Shown here piece by piece: positions 55,752-64,000 of a stretch of DNA of 64,000 nt. Within the stretch, counting starts at the first letter, position 1. Every line of letters begins with the position of its first letter. This stretch comes from an uncultured Mailhella sp. (lineage in GTDB: Bacteria > Desulfobacterota > Desulfovibrionia > Desulfovibrionales > Desulfovibrionaceae). The stretch spans positions 1 to 64,000 of the forward strand of contig NZ_CALUYL010000006.1 in NCBI RefSeq assembly GCF_944324995.1. The letters run 5' to 3'. The position numbers were made by a program, and so were the translations under genes. The notes under the pieces were generated by a model that did not search any database, was not told where the DNA came from, and worked only from the letters and a program-made list of their open reading frames with translations.

Positions 55752-57770
55752 TTACTTGCGCAGATCAGAATACCAGCCCGCGGCCTGACGAAGCAGACGC
55801 ATGCTGCGTTCCGCCATGGCGAAGGGCTCGTTCATGTAGCCGTCGAGCAGAAGCGTGGAATCGAACAGGGCGTTCACCATGTCCTTGAAGGTCTCGTCCT
55901 CGGCGCCTTCCTTGCAGATGCGCATGAGCGAGCGCACCAGAGCATGATCGGGATTGAGTTCGAGAATCTTCTTCGGAATGCCTTCGCTCTTCTGCATGAC
56001 GCGCATGAGCTTTTCCATGGAAGAGCTTACGCCCTCGGGCGAAACGAGACAAGCCGCCGCGTCGATGGGCCGCGAGGCCGCGCGCACGTCCTTCACCTGA
56101 TCGCCGAGAATGGTCTTCACCGCGCTGATGAGCGCATCGAGTTCCGGCTTTTCCTCCTCGGAAAGCGGCTCGGGCTTGGGTTCGGCGTTCTCCACGTCCG
56201 GGAAGGCGTCCAGCGCGCCGGCTTCGACCAGCTCCACGGACTTGAACGGATGCTTCTGGTATTCCATGATGGCGTCCAGCGCGAACTCGTCCACCGGATC
56301 GGTGAGGTACAGCACTTCGAGTCCCTTGCGGCGGAACTGGCCGAGATGAGGATTCACCTTGGCCGCCTCGATGGACGGAGCCGACACGTACCAGATTTCC
56401 TTCTGATCGGGCTTCATGCGGGAAATGTAGTCGTCGAGGCTGGTGAGCTTGTCGTCCTGCGCCGTGGAGTAGTAGCGCAGCAGCGGAGCCACGCGGTCGC
56501 GGTACTGATAGCTGTCGAAACCGAACTTGATGTACTTGCCGTGCAGCTTCCACATGGCCTCGTACTTTTCAGGATCGCTCTTGGCCATGCGCTCGAAATG
56601 CGTGAGCAGCTGACGGGTGATGGTCTGGCTTATCTTGCGCAGCACCACGTTTTCCTGAAGCGTTTCACGGGAAATGTTGAGCGGCAGATCTTCGGTGTCC
56701 ACCACGCCCTTCATGAACGCGAAATAGTTGGGCAGAAGCTCCTTGTTGTGACGGTCGATGAGCACGCGGCGAACGTACAGATCGGGGCCCCATTCGTCCT
56801 TGCGCTCGTCGAAGACGTCCACCGCCGTGCCGGGAATGTACAGCAGGCAGCTGAACTGCACGGGCGCATCCACCGAGAAGTGAATGACGTCGAGCGGTTC
56901 CTTCTGATCGAAGGTGAGGAACTTGTAGAACTCGTTGTACTGTTCCTTCGTGATGGAGAACTTGGGCTCGCGCCACAGCGCCGCCGTGGTGTTGACGCGC
57001 TCGCCGTCGAGCTGAATGGCGAAGGGCAGGAAGTTGGAATGCTTGCGGATGACGCCTTCAAGACGATATTTTTCCTCGTACTCGTGCGCGTCGTCGCGAA
57101 GGTAGATCTTGATGCTGGTGCCGCGCTTCAGTCCTTCGGCCTCCGCGCCTTCCAGCGCGCGGATGGTGAAGCTGCCCGTGCCGTCGGAAGTCCACACGTG
57201 CGGCGTGCCGTCGCCCGTGGCGGAAACGGAGGTCACTTCCACCTTCCTCGCCACCATGAACACCGAATAGAAGCCGATGCCGAAACGACCGATGATCTGA
57301 GCCGCGTCGTCGGGCTTGCTGTCGTCGTGCTCCACGATGGGCTCTTCGGCGTCAGCGGGCTTGTCCTCGTCGTCCTTGTCCTCGTCGGACTTCTCAGCGT
57401 CGGCCTTCGCTTCTTCGGCGGGCTTGTCTGCGGCCTTTTCCGCCTCGCGCTCCTTCAGGAACTGCTCGGAACCGGAACGCGCAATGGTGCCCAGGTTGTC
57501 GATCATTTCCTGTTCGGTCATGCCTATGCCGGTATCGGCAACGGTGATGACGTGATTATCCTTGTCCGTGGTGATGGTGATTTCCAGCGGCAGTTCCGGA
57601 TCGCGCACCTCGCCGCCGGTGCTCTGAAGAAAGCGCACCTTTTCCAGGGCGTCCGAAGCGTTGGAGAGCAGCTCGCGAAGGAAGATTTCGTGGTTGGTGT
57701 ACAGAGAGTGCGTAAGAATATTGAGCAGCTTGCACGTTTCCGCGCGAAACTGATGAGTGGTTTCCGCCAT
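55752..57770 (-). CDS. htpG: Chaperone HtpG (Hsp90) with an insertion in the ATP lid
   Basis: ATP-driven chaperone, 672 residues. The N domain has LRELLSNASDALEKVR, VADTGIGM and GRFGIGFYS; the middle domain has RRVLIDRHN-like and NISRETLQEN; the C-terminal dimerisation domain ends the protein. The lid at about residues 107-157 carries a highly acidic insertion (DKPAEEAKADAEKSDEDKDD, then further Asp/Glu/Lys/Pro), about 35-40 residues longer than in E. coli HtpG. This differs from eukaryotic Hsp90, where the charged linker separates N and middle domains. The gene is followed by the DsrE-like gene. Confidence 0.96.
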   Translation of the reverse strand: MAETTHQFRAETCKLLNILTHSLYTNHEIFLRELLSNASDALEKVRFLQSTGGEVRDPELPLEITITTDKDNHVITVADTGIGMTEQEMIDNLGTIARSGSEQFLKEREAEKAADKPAEEAKADAEKSDEDKDDEDKPADAEEPIVEHDDSKPDDAAQIIGRFGIGFYSVFMVARKVEVTSVSATGDGTPHVWTSDGTGSFTIRALEGAEAEGLKRGTSIKIYLRDDAHEYEEKYRLEGVIRKHSNFLPFAIQLDGERVNTTAALWREPKFSITKEQYNEFYKFLTFDQKEPLDVIHFSVDAPVQFSCLLYIPGTAVDVFDERKDEWGPDLYVRRVLIDRHNKELLPNYFAFMKGVVDTEDLPLNISRETLQENVVLRKISQTITRQLLTHFERMAKSDPEKYEAMWKLHGKYIKFGFDSYQYRDRVAPLLRYYSTAQDDKLTSLDDYISRMKPDQKEIWYVSAPSIEAAKVNPHLGQFRRKGLEVLYLTDPVDEFALDAIMEYQKHPFKSVELVEAGALDAFPDVENAEPKPEPLSEEEKPELDALISAVKTILGDQVKDVRAASRPIDAAACLVSPEGVSSSMEKLMRVMQKSEGIPKKILELNPDHALVRSLMRICKEGAEDETFKDMVNALFDSTLLLDGYMNEPFAMAERSMRLLRQAAGWYSDLRK

Positions 57771-57903
57771 GACATGGCCTCCTGATATGTTTCCGAACGC
57801 GCGGCAGACGCCGCCGTACGGTCATCGCTGAAGAAAGGGCCCGACAGCATGCGGGCCCAAGAGTCACATAAGGCGAAGAGGCGGCAAGTCAAGGGGACGA
57901 CGC

Positions 57904-57942
57904 AAAAAAAGCCGGACTTCCGACGCCGCGTCGGAGTCCGGC
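57904..57942 (-). terminator. Terminator of the gene at 58062-58802
   Basis: On the minus strand GCCGGACTCCGACG and CGTCGGAAGTCCGGC pair (one bulge) and are followed by seven T, 120 bases past that gene's stop codon and upstream of htpG. Confidence 0.75.
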
Positions 57943-58061
57943 CCGGGGCCGTGCGCCTGTCATGCAGGGATCTTCTCCGCAGAGCGGAAAAGCGGGGACC
58001 ATGCCCTGCGGCGGCAGATGCCGCCTCGCGCTGAAACGAAGACAGGCGCGCGGGTCTGCCG

Positions 58062-58802
58062 TTACGAAGGATTATCCATGGTAGAGCCGAGCACCGTGCT
58101 CAGCAGTCTGGACGATACGCCGGAATCCCCCCAGGCGTAGGGCCGCACCATGTCGGCAGAAATGTCGCCGTTTTCCCCGAATCTGGCCGAAAAGGCCGTG
58201 TCGGCGCGCTGCACGAAGGCCTTGAGCTCGGCATCTTCCACGATGGGGCAGCGTTCGGTGGCCAGCGGTTCGCGGTACTCCACGAGCAGCTTGCTCTCGC
58301 CGTTGTTCACTATCCATTCGTACTGGCTGACCATGACGCCGGCCGTCCAGCCCATGCCGCGTTCGGCAAAGGCGGGCATCCAGGGATCAAGCTGCACGGG
58401 GCGGACGAACACCCGCTGGGTGACGGTTTCGGGTCTGTCCCCGCCGCAGGAGTACAGCACGGGCAGAAATTCCAGATTGGTGGACATGATGCCCGGATAC
58501 CAGTACTTCGAGCCCGCGTCGGCGAGCGCCACGGCAAGCTGCGCGCCGCTTTTCGCGCTCAGGCTGTACCACACCACGCCCGGCTCGGAACGGGGCAGTT
58601 CGCGGTCGGTGGAAAGCATGACCGTCATTTTGCCCTGCGCCACGGCCGAGAAGTCGGGCGAGGTCTTGACCGCCACCGTGGGACGGGCCGTGGACTCAAA
58701 AGCGCCGACATTTCCCGATCCGCGCACCAGAGCCCATTCCGCACAGGCCGCCGAAGGTATCGACAGCACCAGAAAAGCCAGAATCGAAAGCATTCTCTTC
58801 AT
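58062..58802 (-). CDS. Secreted protein of unknown function
   Basis: A 246-residue protein I do not recognise with confidence. A signal peptide runs to about residue 21 (SIPSAACA). The mature part, probably beta-rich, contains WALVRGSGNVGAFESTARPTV, VMLSTDRELPR, WYSLSAKSGAQLAVALADAG and VSQYEWIVNNGESKLLVEYREPL. It has two or three Cys (YSCGGDR, ATERCP) that could form a disulfide. No lipobox or membrane anchor is seen. It stands alone with its own ribosome site (GGAGAG) and terminator. It could be a Desulfovibrio-specific envelope protein. Confidence 0.72.
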   Translation of the reverse strand: MKRMLSILAFLVLSIPSAACAEWALVRGSGNVGAFESTARPTVAVKTSPDFSAVAQGKMTVMLSTDRELPRSEPGVVWYSLSAKSGAQLAVALADAGSKYWYPGIMSTNLEFLPVLYSCGGDRPETVTQRVFVRPVQLDPWMPAFAERGMGWTAGVMVSQYEWIVNNGESKLLVEYREPLATERCPIVEDAELKAFVQRADTAFSARFGENGDISADMVRPYAWGDSGVSSRLLSTVLGSTMDNPS

Positions 58803-59112
58803 GACACGCTCTCCATGTTTCCTGTTCCGGATCATCCCGGAACAGGGCTCAGACTAGCAGAACGCGCATGATAAGAAACCGGATGCAACCGTGAGCGGCA
58901 TGAGTAATCACGCAAAAACATTGATAATAACGCCGGAAAGGACGCCTTTTCCCCGCCGTGGATGGCGCGGATTGCCCGTGCGGTCAACAATCATGTCCTC
59001 CCGGGCGCGGAAAGGGAACATCGCGCGCCCTCTGCGCCGGAGCGCCGCGGCAAAAACGCTCCCGGCGAGCCGTCTTTTCGGCACAACAACGCGCATCCGC
59101 GCCGAAAGAGCG
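58803..59112. other. Intergenic region, nothing recognised
   Basis: 310 bases between the secreted-protein gene and a pair of terminator hairpins. A short A/T-rich stretch lies at about 58905-58935 (ATTGATAATAACG); no gene or promoter is clear. Confidence 0.5.
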
Positions 59113-59151
59113 CAAAAAAAAGACCGGCTCCCCCCGACGGAGGAACCGGCC
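59113..59151 (-). terminator. Terminator after the Tim44-like gene
   Basis: On the minus strand GCCGGTTCC pairs with GGAGCCGGT (small mismatch) and is followed by eight T, about 45-80 bases past the Tim44-like gene's stop codon. Confidence 0.7.
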
Positions 59152-59157
59152 GGATAC

Positions 59158-59189
59158 GGACGCCCGGAGGCGGGGCGTCCGTTTTTTTT
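59158..59189 (+). terminator. Plus-strand terminator with no plus-strand gene upstream
   Basis: GGACGCCC and GGGCGTCC pair over 8 bp and are followed by eight T on the plus strand. No plus-strand gene lies within 3 kb upstream, so it either works with the neighbouring hairpin as a two-way barrier or ends an unannotated small RNA. Confidence 0.5.
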
Positions 59190-59194
59190 CAAGT

Positions 59195-60139
59195 TCAGGC
59201 AAGCTGCTGAATGCCGTCGAGCTTCCAGCTGTCGCCCTCGGCGCGGGAGCACACGAAGTGCCACACTTCCCGCACCTGTTCGGGACGGGCGGCGCGCTGA
59301 TCTTCACGCATGAGCACGTCGAAGTACACGGCCACGCGGCGCAGATCGCCCTCGTCGCGCACCTCGATGACGGAAGCGTTCACCAGCAGAATTTCGGTCT
59401 TGCCGGGATTCGGATCCTGCTTCGCCTGCTCGCGCAGTTCGCGCATGACGTCTTCGGTGGCGAAGTTGGCGATGTCGTCAAGATCGCGGCGATCCCACGA
59501 GGCCTGGAGGCGCGTATAGGCCGCCTTGGCTCCGCGCAGGAATTCGTCCTGATCGAAGTCGGCGGGCAGAACCACGTCGTTCTGCGCTTCCGCAGCCTGC
59601 TGAACCGGCTGTTCGGAGCGCAGATTGTCCCATGCGCCGCCCTGAGAGGCCTGACGAGGCGCTTCGTAGTCGCGGGGAGCGTCGTAGCGGTAGGCCTGAC
59701 GTTCGTTGCTGTCGGAAGAAGCCTGACCGCCGCGGAAGCGACGGAACATGCGCACGCCGAAGTACACAAGCAGGCCGAGAATAATCAGATTGAGCACGCC
59801 GCCCAGCATGCCGCCGCCCATGCCGTGACCGCCGAACAGGGAGCCCAGCAGCGTGCCGGCAAGAAGGCCGCCGAACAGGCCGCCGAGAAGACCGGTATTG
59901 TTGCGGGCCATGGTGGCGGCGCCGCCGTTGGCCGTGCTGGCCATGGGGGCCTGACGCTGCACCGAGGAGGAGCCTCCGCGGAAAGCGCCGGAAGGCGGCG
60001 TGGCCGGCCGGCTCATGATGGAGGAACTGCCGAAGCTTCGCCCGCCGCCGAGACGTGCGGCATCCGCATAGTCAGGCATGGAGAAGGAGAGCGTGGCGAG
60101 GCAGGCCGCGCAGAGGGCGAAAGTTTTCCATTTGTTCAT
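59195..60139 (-). CDS. Tim44-like domain membrane protein
   Basis: Protein of 314 residues with a signal peptide (cleaved near ADA), a Gly/Ser/Ala-rich stretch (40-90) with glycine zipper-like LLGGLFGGLLAGTLLGSLFGG, a membrane segment LNLIILGLLVYFGVRMF, then a charged linker and a C-terminal Tim44/MRPL45-like domain (about 190-314) with ADFDQDEFLRGAKAAYTRLQ and EVWHFVCSR. Such proteins are common in proteobacteria, with a possible role in membrane binding or as a small adaptor, but no clear function. The ATG at 60139 is favoured by the spacing to AAGGA. It follows a TauE-type gene. Confidence 0.88.
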   Translation of the reverse strand: MNKWKTFALCAACLATLSFSMPDYADAARLGGGRSFGSSSIMSRPATPPSGAFRGGSSSVQRQAPMASTANGGAATMARNNTGLLGGLFGGLLAGTLLGSLFGGHGMGGGMLGGVLNLIILGLLVYFGVRMFRRFRGGQASSDSNERQAYRYDAPRDYEAPRQASQGGAWDNLRSEQPVQQAAEAQNDVVLPADFDQDEFLRGAKAAYTRLQASWDRRDLDDIANFATEDVMRELREQAKQDPNPGKTEILLVNASVIEVRDEGDLRRVAVYFDVLMREDQRAARPEQVREVWHFVCSRAEGDSWKLDGIQQLA

Positions 60140-60275
60140 GTTCATTCCTTATGGGCTGAGTTATCGACCATCCGCCCCGAAACGGAGCGGGTACAGTCAC
60201 CAATACCATAATCACGAAAAGCGCCGCTGGGAAGAGCCGAACGGGCCTTTTCGCGCAAAGCATAACGCGGAAATA

Positions 60276-61019
60276 TTACCATCCCATGGCACGGGCAAAA
60301 AGAATCACCGCGGCAAGGGCCAGAAATCCCAGCACGATGCGCTGAAAAAGCTGCTGATTGATGCGGCGGCCGAGGCGCACGCCCGCAATCTGCCCCAGAA
60401 AACAGCCCGCCACGCCCGCGAGCGACACCTGAAACAACGTCACGGTGTACAATCCGGCAAAGGCCTGCGAAAGCACGGAAGCCACGCTGGTGAACACGTA
60501 GAACACGCTCATGTTGCCGCGCGCCCTGTCGGCGGACCAGTGCTTCATGAGCACGTAAATGCCGAGCGGAGCCCCCACCATAGCCACGGAGCCGCTCACG
60601 AAGCCGCAGACGAGACCGGCCGCAATGCCGATGATCGTGGAATCCGGCAGGCGGTACGAGGCCGCCTTGTGAAAGCACTGCATGGCGATGAAGCAGGCGA
60701 GCATGGCGCAGACCATGAGCTGAAGGGTCTGCATGGAGGCCACGCGCAGCACCAGCGCGCCGAGAAAGCAGCCCGGCACCGCGCCGATGACAAGATCGCG
60801 AATCTCCCGCCAGCAGCACGACTTGCGGTAGGAATAGGAAAGATGAACCGTGCCGTACAACCCCGTGAGGCAGGAAACCAGCACGGCGTCGCCCGGCGAG
60901 AGCACCGCCGTCATGAGGGGCATGGCCACCATGATGGTGCCTATGCCCGTGGCCCCGCCGACAACGCCGCCGAAGCACCAGCCCAGCCCGACCATGAAGC
61001 ACGTCCAGAAAAAGTCCAT
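60276..61019 (-). CDS. TauE/SafE (TSUP) family anion permease
   Basis: Inner-membrane protein of 247 residues with about eight helices. The repeated family motif is visible in GGVVGGATGIGTIMVAMPLM (first half) and GLVCGFVSGSVAMVGAPLGIYVL (second half). TSUP members export sulfite, sulfonate-derived or other organic anions; in a sulfite-reducing bacterium sulfite or sulfoacetate transport is a reasonable guess but not shown. The gene precedes the Tim44-like gene and lies downstream of dsrMK, separated by a terminator and about 700 empty bases. Confidence 0.9.
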   Translation of the reverse strand: MDFFWTCFMVGLGWCFGGVVGGATGIGTIMVAMPLMTAVLSPGDAVLVSCLTGLYGTVHLSYSYRKSCCWREIRDLVIGAVPGCFLGALVLRVASMQTLQLMVCAMLACFIAMQCFHKAASYRLPDSTIIGIAAGLVCGFVSGSVAMVGAPLGIYVLMKHWSADRARGNMSVFYVFTSVASVLSQAFAGLYTVTLFQVSLAGVAGCFLGQIAGVRLGRRINQQLFQRIVLGFLALAAVILFARAMGW

Positions 61020-61737
61020 AATTCCTCCTCGGGCTCGCGTTTGGCGCGGCGCGCAGGTTGCAGATTGATCGCCGGTAAATTGAGCAGAGTTATACTCTGG
61101 CTATTTCGCCTTGTCCAGACGGGAACAAAACGATTTGCGCTCCCCGCGACGGAGCGTCGCTGTCGCGTCCGCCTTTTTCCGGTTCCACTGTCCGCCCCGA
61201 CTGTTCCTGCGTCGCGGCAATGCCCCTCGTTGAACTCCCGCGCGCTGCCGAGCTCCCCTCTCCCGGCCCGCACGAACATCGGGCCCTCCTGACAACACAT
61301 TCTCCGTGAATCTGCGCGGAACCAGCCCCCCGTCATGCCAGCCGCGCGGAGTCCGGAGCAAACATCTCCGGCAGTCTCCGAATGCTTCCGCCTCCCCGGT
61401 GGATGTGCCCGACGGACGAGCGCTGCCCGGGCTCCCCCCTGCCCTTTCCGTCGGCTTTCCCGTCATGATGCCGCATGTGATGTTCCCCAGCCGTTGCTCC
61501 GCTGCGTCATTAACGCGCGCATGCATGCGGTCCGGCTTCGACAAATCCGCACACTGCCTGATCGCCCGTCGCGCCGACTCTGCCGCCCTGTCTTCCGCCG
61601 CCTCTGCTTCCCCCGGACGAATCTCCATGAAAAACAGTCCTGCGACGCACCGGAGCCGCCGGACGCCCGGCCCGGCCCCGAAACTTCGCTGCCGTCAGTG
61701 AACGCCTCCCCTGCCCGACTGACGTTTTCCCCGCGGA
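61020..61737. other. 718-base region with no supported gene
   Basis: Between the TSUP gene start and the terminator of dsrK. Frames on both strands are Arg/Ala-rich with poor codon use. No CxxCH haem motifs or ferredoxin motifs are present, so there is no dsrJ or dsrO remnant here. Confidence 0.55.
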
Positions 61738-61774
61738 TAAAAAAACAGGACGGAAGCCGGAGCCTCCGTCCTGT
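61738..61774 (-). terminator. Strong terminator after dsrK
   Basis: On the minus strand the 10-bp stem ACAGGACGGA / TCCGTCCTGT is followed by seven T, 44 bases past the dsrK stop codon. Confidence 0.85.
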
Positions 61775-61817
61775 CGTTCTCAGGGGAGGAAGATCGCTCT
61801 TCCTCCCGCCGTTGTTC

Positions 61818-63413
61818 TTATTCTTCTTCCCACTTGATGAAGCCGGGCTTCACGTCGGTCATGGCATTGACGATGAGTTCGACAAGGCCGCCGTACTGCA
61901 TGCCGTTCTTCTCAAGCAGATTGTTCTGTTCGAGCAGTTCGCGGATCTGGCCCTTGCAGTTGGAGCAGGGAGCGCAGATGTACTTCTTGACTTCAGGACC
62001 GAGGCAGTCCTTGAAGGCTCCGCAGATCTGTTCCATCTTTTTACGGCCGGTGATGTTCATGCGCCATTCGTTGATGTTGTTGCGCGTCATGATGGCGAAA
62101 CCGGAACCGCCGCCGCAGCAGTAGTTTTCCACGCCGTGGGGCGTCATTTCACGGAACTGCGGGCAGATGGCGTGCAGAACGTCGCGCTGAGGCTTCACCA
62201 CGCCCATGAGACGAACCAGGTTGCAGGGGTCGTGCAGGGTGACGGGGAAGTTGTTGCGGCTGGGATCGAGCTTGAGGCGACCGCCGAGCACGATGTCGCG
62301 CAGCACCGGGAAGCAGCTTTCGCGGGGAATGTTCAGGTCGGGCGGCAGGATGCGGTCGGCAATGACGGTGAGGGCCTTGTGGGCGTGACCGCATTCGCCG
62401 AGCACGATCTTCTTGACGCCGAGCTTCTTGGCGGCTTCGGCGTGCTTGATGGCCACGCGGGCGGCCTGCACGTCGTCGTAGAACACGCCGTAGTTCACGG
62501 AGTCGTAGCCGGCGATTTCGGAGCTCAGGGTCCAGGACAGACCGGCGGCTTCAAAAATGAGGGAGAAGGCCGCGATGTTGTCGGGCCAGGCGAGCATTTC
62601 GCCGGCGTTGTGGATGAGCAGAATGTCGGCGTTCGGCACGTCCCAGGGGGTCTTGAATTCGTATTCCGTGGTTTCGACGTAGTCTTCGTCGATGAATTCC
62701 ACGGTTTCCTGAACCACGGAGGGATTCATGCCGGTGGAGGAACCGACTTCGAGCTGCAGCTTGGTGCCCTTTTCATGCAGTTCGCGGGGGTTCCAGCCGA
62801 ATTCCTGGCTGAAGAGCTTGCGCAGTTCGCGGGCGACGAGGCCGTTGTCCACGCCGATGGGGCAAACCTGAGCGCAGCGGCGGCACAGGTTGCAGCGGTA
62901 GGAGAGTTCGGCCAGACGCACCACGGTCTTCCAGTTGAGTTCGGTGTCGCCGTAACGCCACTTGGCGAGGGGTTCCTTCTTCACATACTGCTTGTAGATG
63001 CGGCGGAACAGCTCGGAGCGGAAGTTCGGACGATACATTTCATGCTCGTTGGACATTTCGTACAGATGGCAGGCCTCGGAGCAGGAGTTGCACTGCGCGC
63101 AGTAGTCCATGGTGGTGTCGAGCATGGCAAGGCAGGTCCAGTTGTTCTCGGGAGTGAACAGCTTGCGCACGCCGTCGAGGAAGCGATTGACGATCTCTTC
63201 TTCCTCGGCCTTGGTCTGAGGCACGGGAATGAGCAGAACGTTGATGTCGTCGAGCAGGCAGCAGTACTGCTTCTTCTGCTCGTCGGTGATGACCTTCCAG
63301 GGGAAGGTCTGGTAGTCCACGGGCATGGGACGAAGGGTATTCACATCAACCGTGGTGAGCAGCCCTTCTTCCCTCGACAGATCATTAAAGGTAAGTTCCT
63401 GCGAAGTTTTCAT
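61818..63413 (-). CDS. dsrK: DsrK, iron-sulfur subunit of the Dsr membrane complex
   Basis: HdrD-like catalytic subunit of 531 residues that reduces the DsrC trisulfide at the cytosolic face of the membrane. Two [4Fe-4S] ferredoxin motifs occur near residue 105 (CAQCNSCSEAC) and residue 180 (CNLCRRCAQVCPIG). The C-terminal half has the CCG-type cluster residues: GECGHAHKA, HDPCNLVRLM, YCCGGGSGF and CAPCSNCKG, which form the special cubane cluster of heterodisulfide reductases. It lies 12 bases after dsrM with an AAGGAG site. A terminator follows, so dsrJ, dsrO and dsrP are not co-transcribed. Confidence 0.95.
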   Translation of the reverse strand: MKTSQELTFNDLSREEGLLTTVDVNTLRPMPVDYQTFPWKVITDEQKKQYCCLLDDINVLLIPVPQTKAEEEEIVNRFLDGVRKLFTPENNWTCLAMLDTTMDYCAQCNSCSEACHLYEMSNEHEMYRPNFRSELFRRIYKQYVKKEPLAKWRYGDTELNWKTVVRLAELSYRCNLCRRCAQVCPIGVDNGLVARELRKLFSQEFGWNPRELHEKGTKLQLEVGSSTGMNPSVVQETVEFIDEDYVETTEYEFKTPWDVPNADILLIHNAGEMLAWPDNIAAFSLIFEAAGLSWTLSSEIAGYDSVNYGVFYDDVQAARVAIKHAEAAKKLGVKKIVLGECGHAHKALTVIADRILPPDLNIPRESCFPVLRDIVLGGRLKLDPSRNNFPVTLHDPCNLVRLMGVVKPQRDVLHAICPQFREMTPHGVENYCCGGGSGFAIMTRNNINEWRMNITGRKKMEQICGAFKDCLGPEVKKYICAPCSNCKGQIRELLEQNNLLEKNGMQYGGLVELIVNAMTDVKPGFIKWEEE

Positions 63414-63425
63414 GTATGGAGCTCC

Positions 63426-64000
63426 TTAGTCCTGCTTCTCGGGGTTGGAAGTGGCAACCTCAGCCCAGGTCTTCTTGCCGTCGCCCTGAACATGCGGGGC
63501 GCGCCAGCTGACGGGCAGGTTCAGGTTGTTGGCAAGCTGCTTCTGAAGCTTGGGATTGTTGATGGTGGGAGCATCGCCCCAGCGGATGTCGTGCCAGGTG
63601 AAGTACTTCATGAAGAGGTGGCCCAGGAAGCTGTAGGGCACCCAGAAGAACATGAAGAAGCCGATCAGCAGATAGAGAACGTAGAGGGGAGTCAGTTCCA
63701 TGGCAGTGAAGGTGAACATGCCATAGATGAAGCTGTTGCCCATGAGGGCGAAGTCGTACACGCCGTGACCGAGGCACAGCATGAGGCCGAACAGGCCGTA
63801 CACGCCGAACAGACCGAGGTTGAAGAAGTGTTCGTTGGTGGTGTACTTGCGCAGCCCCTTGTCGCACAGACGGCGCTGAATGAGGCCGATGGAGCCGAAC
63901 AGGATGCCGGCAAAGCCGAACACGTCGCAGATCACGGTGATCACGGTGCAGAAGGTCACGAAGCCGTCGGCGCCGGCGAGCATGCCGAGGGCAGACAGAA
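63426..64000 (-). CDS. dsrM: DsrM, cytochrome b subunit, 3' part only
   Basis: Membrane cytochrome b (NarI-like) of the Dsr complex that passes electrons from menaquinol to DsrK. The window holds about 190 C-terminal residues with four to five helices; the start lies beyond the right edge and the frame is open to 64000. Visible features are the His residues in LCLGHGVYDF-type helices, the MKYFTWHDIRWGDAP segment after the last helix, and the end WRAPHVQGDGKKTWAEVATSN, which is characteristic of DsrM. It is followed by dsrK. Confidence 0.92.
   Translation of the reverse strand, partial: LSALGMLAGADGFVTFCTVITVICDVFGFAGILFGSIGLIQRRLCDKGLRKYTTNEHFFNLGLFGVYGLFGLMLCLGHGVYDFALMGNSFIYGMFTFTAMELTPLYVLYLLIGFFMFFWVPYSFLGHLFMKYFTWHDIRWGDAPTINNPKLQKQLANNLNLPVSWRAPHVQGDGKKTWAEVATSNPEKQD

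Noticed and set aside
61020..61737. dsrJ, dsrO or dsrP remnant next to dsrK
   Set aside because: No CxxCH motifs, no ferredoxin-type Cys clusters and no run of membrane helices in any frame.

Overview
The window looks like a chromosomal segment of a host-associated, sulfite/sulfate-reducing deltaproteobacterium of the Desulfovibrionaceae (Desulfovibrio/Bilophila/Mailhella type). The reasons are the dsrM-dsrK pair at the right end, a DvUT-type urea channel, a stand-alone AICAR transformylase, high G+C with G/C-ending codons, and many genes of a Gram-negative envelope (tolB-pal, lipoprotein transglycosylase, Tat and Sec exported redox proteins). This assignment is inference from gene content; no rRNA or tRNA gene was seen.

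Layout. 1-3 kb (minus strand): the 5' end of pal, tolB, a GIY-YIG protein and two consecutive crcB fluoride-channel genes. 3-11.2 kb (minus): one urease operon, ureA-ureB-ureC-ureE-ureF-ureG-ureD, followed by a urea channel and an Amt ammonium channel, so uptake, hydrolysis and ammonium handling are encoded together; the subunits are of the Yersinia/Morganella type. 11.8-22.5 kb: M23 envelope peptidase, RNase II-type exoribonuclease, AICAR transformylase, a small conserved-looking plus-strand gene, mutM, alaS and recA. 22.7-25.4 kb (plus): a PP-loop ATPase with three conserved-looking cysteines, then ilvA. 25.9-31.6 kb (plus): a five-gene ABC importer with a DUF3798-type binding protein, a fused double ATPase, two permeases and a 131-residue membrane-anchored protein, joined by ATGA overlaps. 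32.4-36 kb (minus): ftsY and a LysM lytic transglycosylase; then a SpoU rRNA methyltransferase (plus). 37.4-43.3 kb (minus): yggS, era, and the phoH - 7TM-HD phosphodiesterase - ybeY series, tightly overlapped.

43.7-55.2 kb is the most distinctive accessory part: a nitronate monooxygenase-like flavoprotein, then a redox island in two orientations. It holds four flavodoxin-fold proteins, all with export signals (two Tat, two Sec, one fused to a cyclophilin-like domain), a Tat-type metallo-beta-lactamase-fold hydrolase, an exported carboxymuconolactone decarboxylase-like protein, an exported cupin, an aldo/keto reductase, a zinc alcohol dehydrogenase, and one AraC-type regulator of the AraC_N (YqhC-like) type. 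I infer an envelope-facing reductive or electrophile/quinone detoxification system; no such function is demonstrated.

55.4-64 kb (minus): a DsrE-fold protein with htpG (which carries an acidic insertion in its ATP lid), an unrecognised secreted protein, a Tim44-like membrane protein, a TauE/TSUP anion exporter, and dsrK plus the 3' part of dsrM. A strong terminator directly follows dsrK, so dsrJOP are not in the usual place.

No CRISPR array, insertion sequence, rRNA or tRNA gene was found. Most other long reading frames are antisense or frame-shifted shadows produced by the high G+C content.
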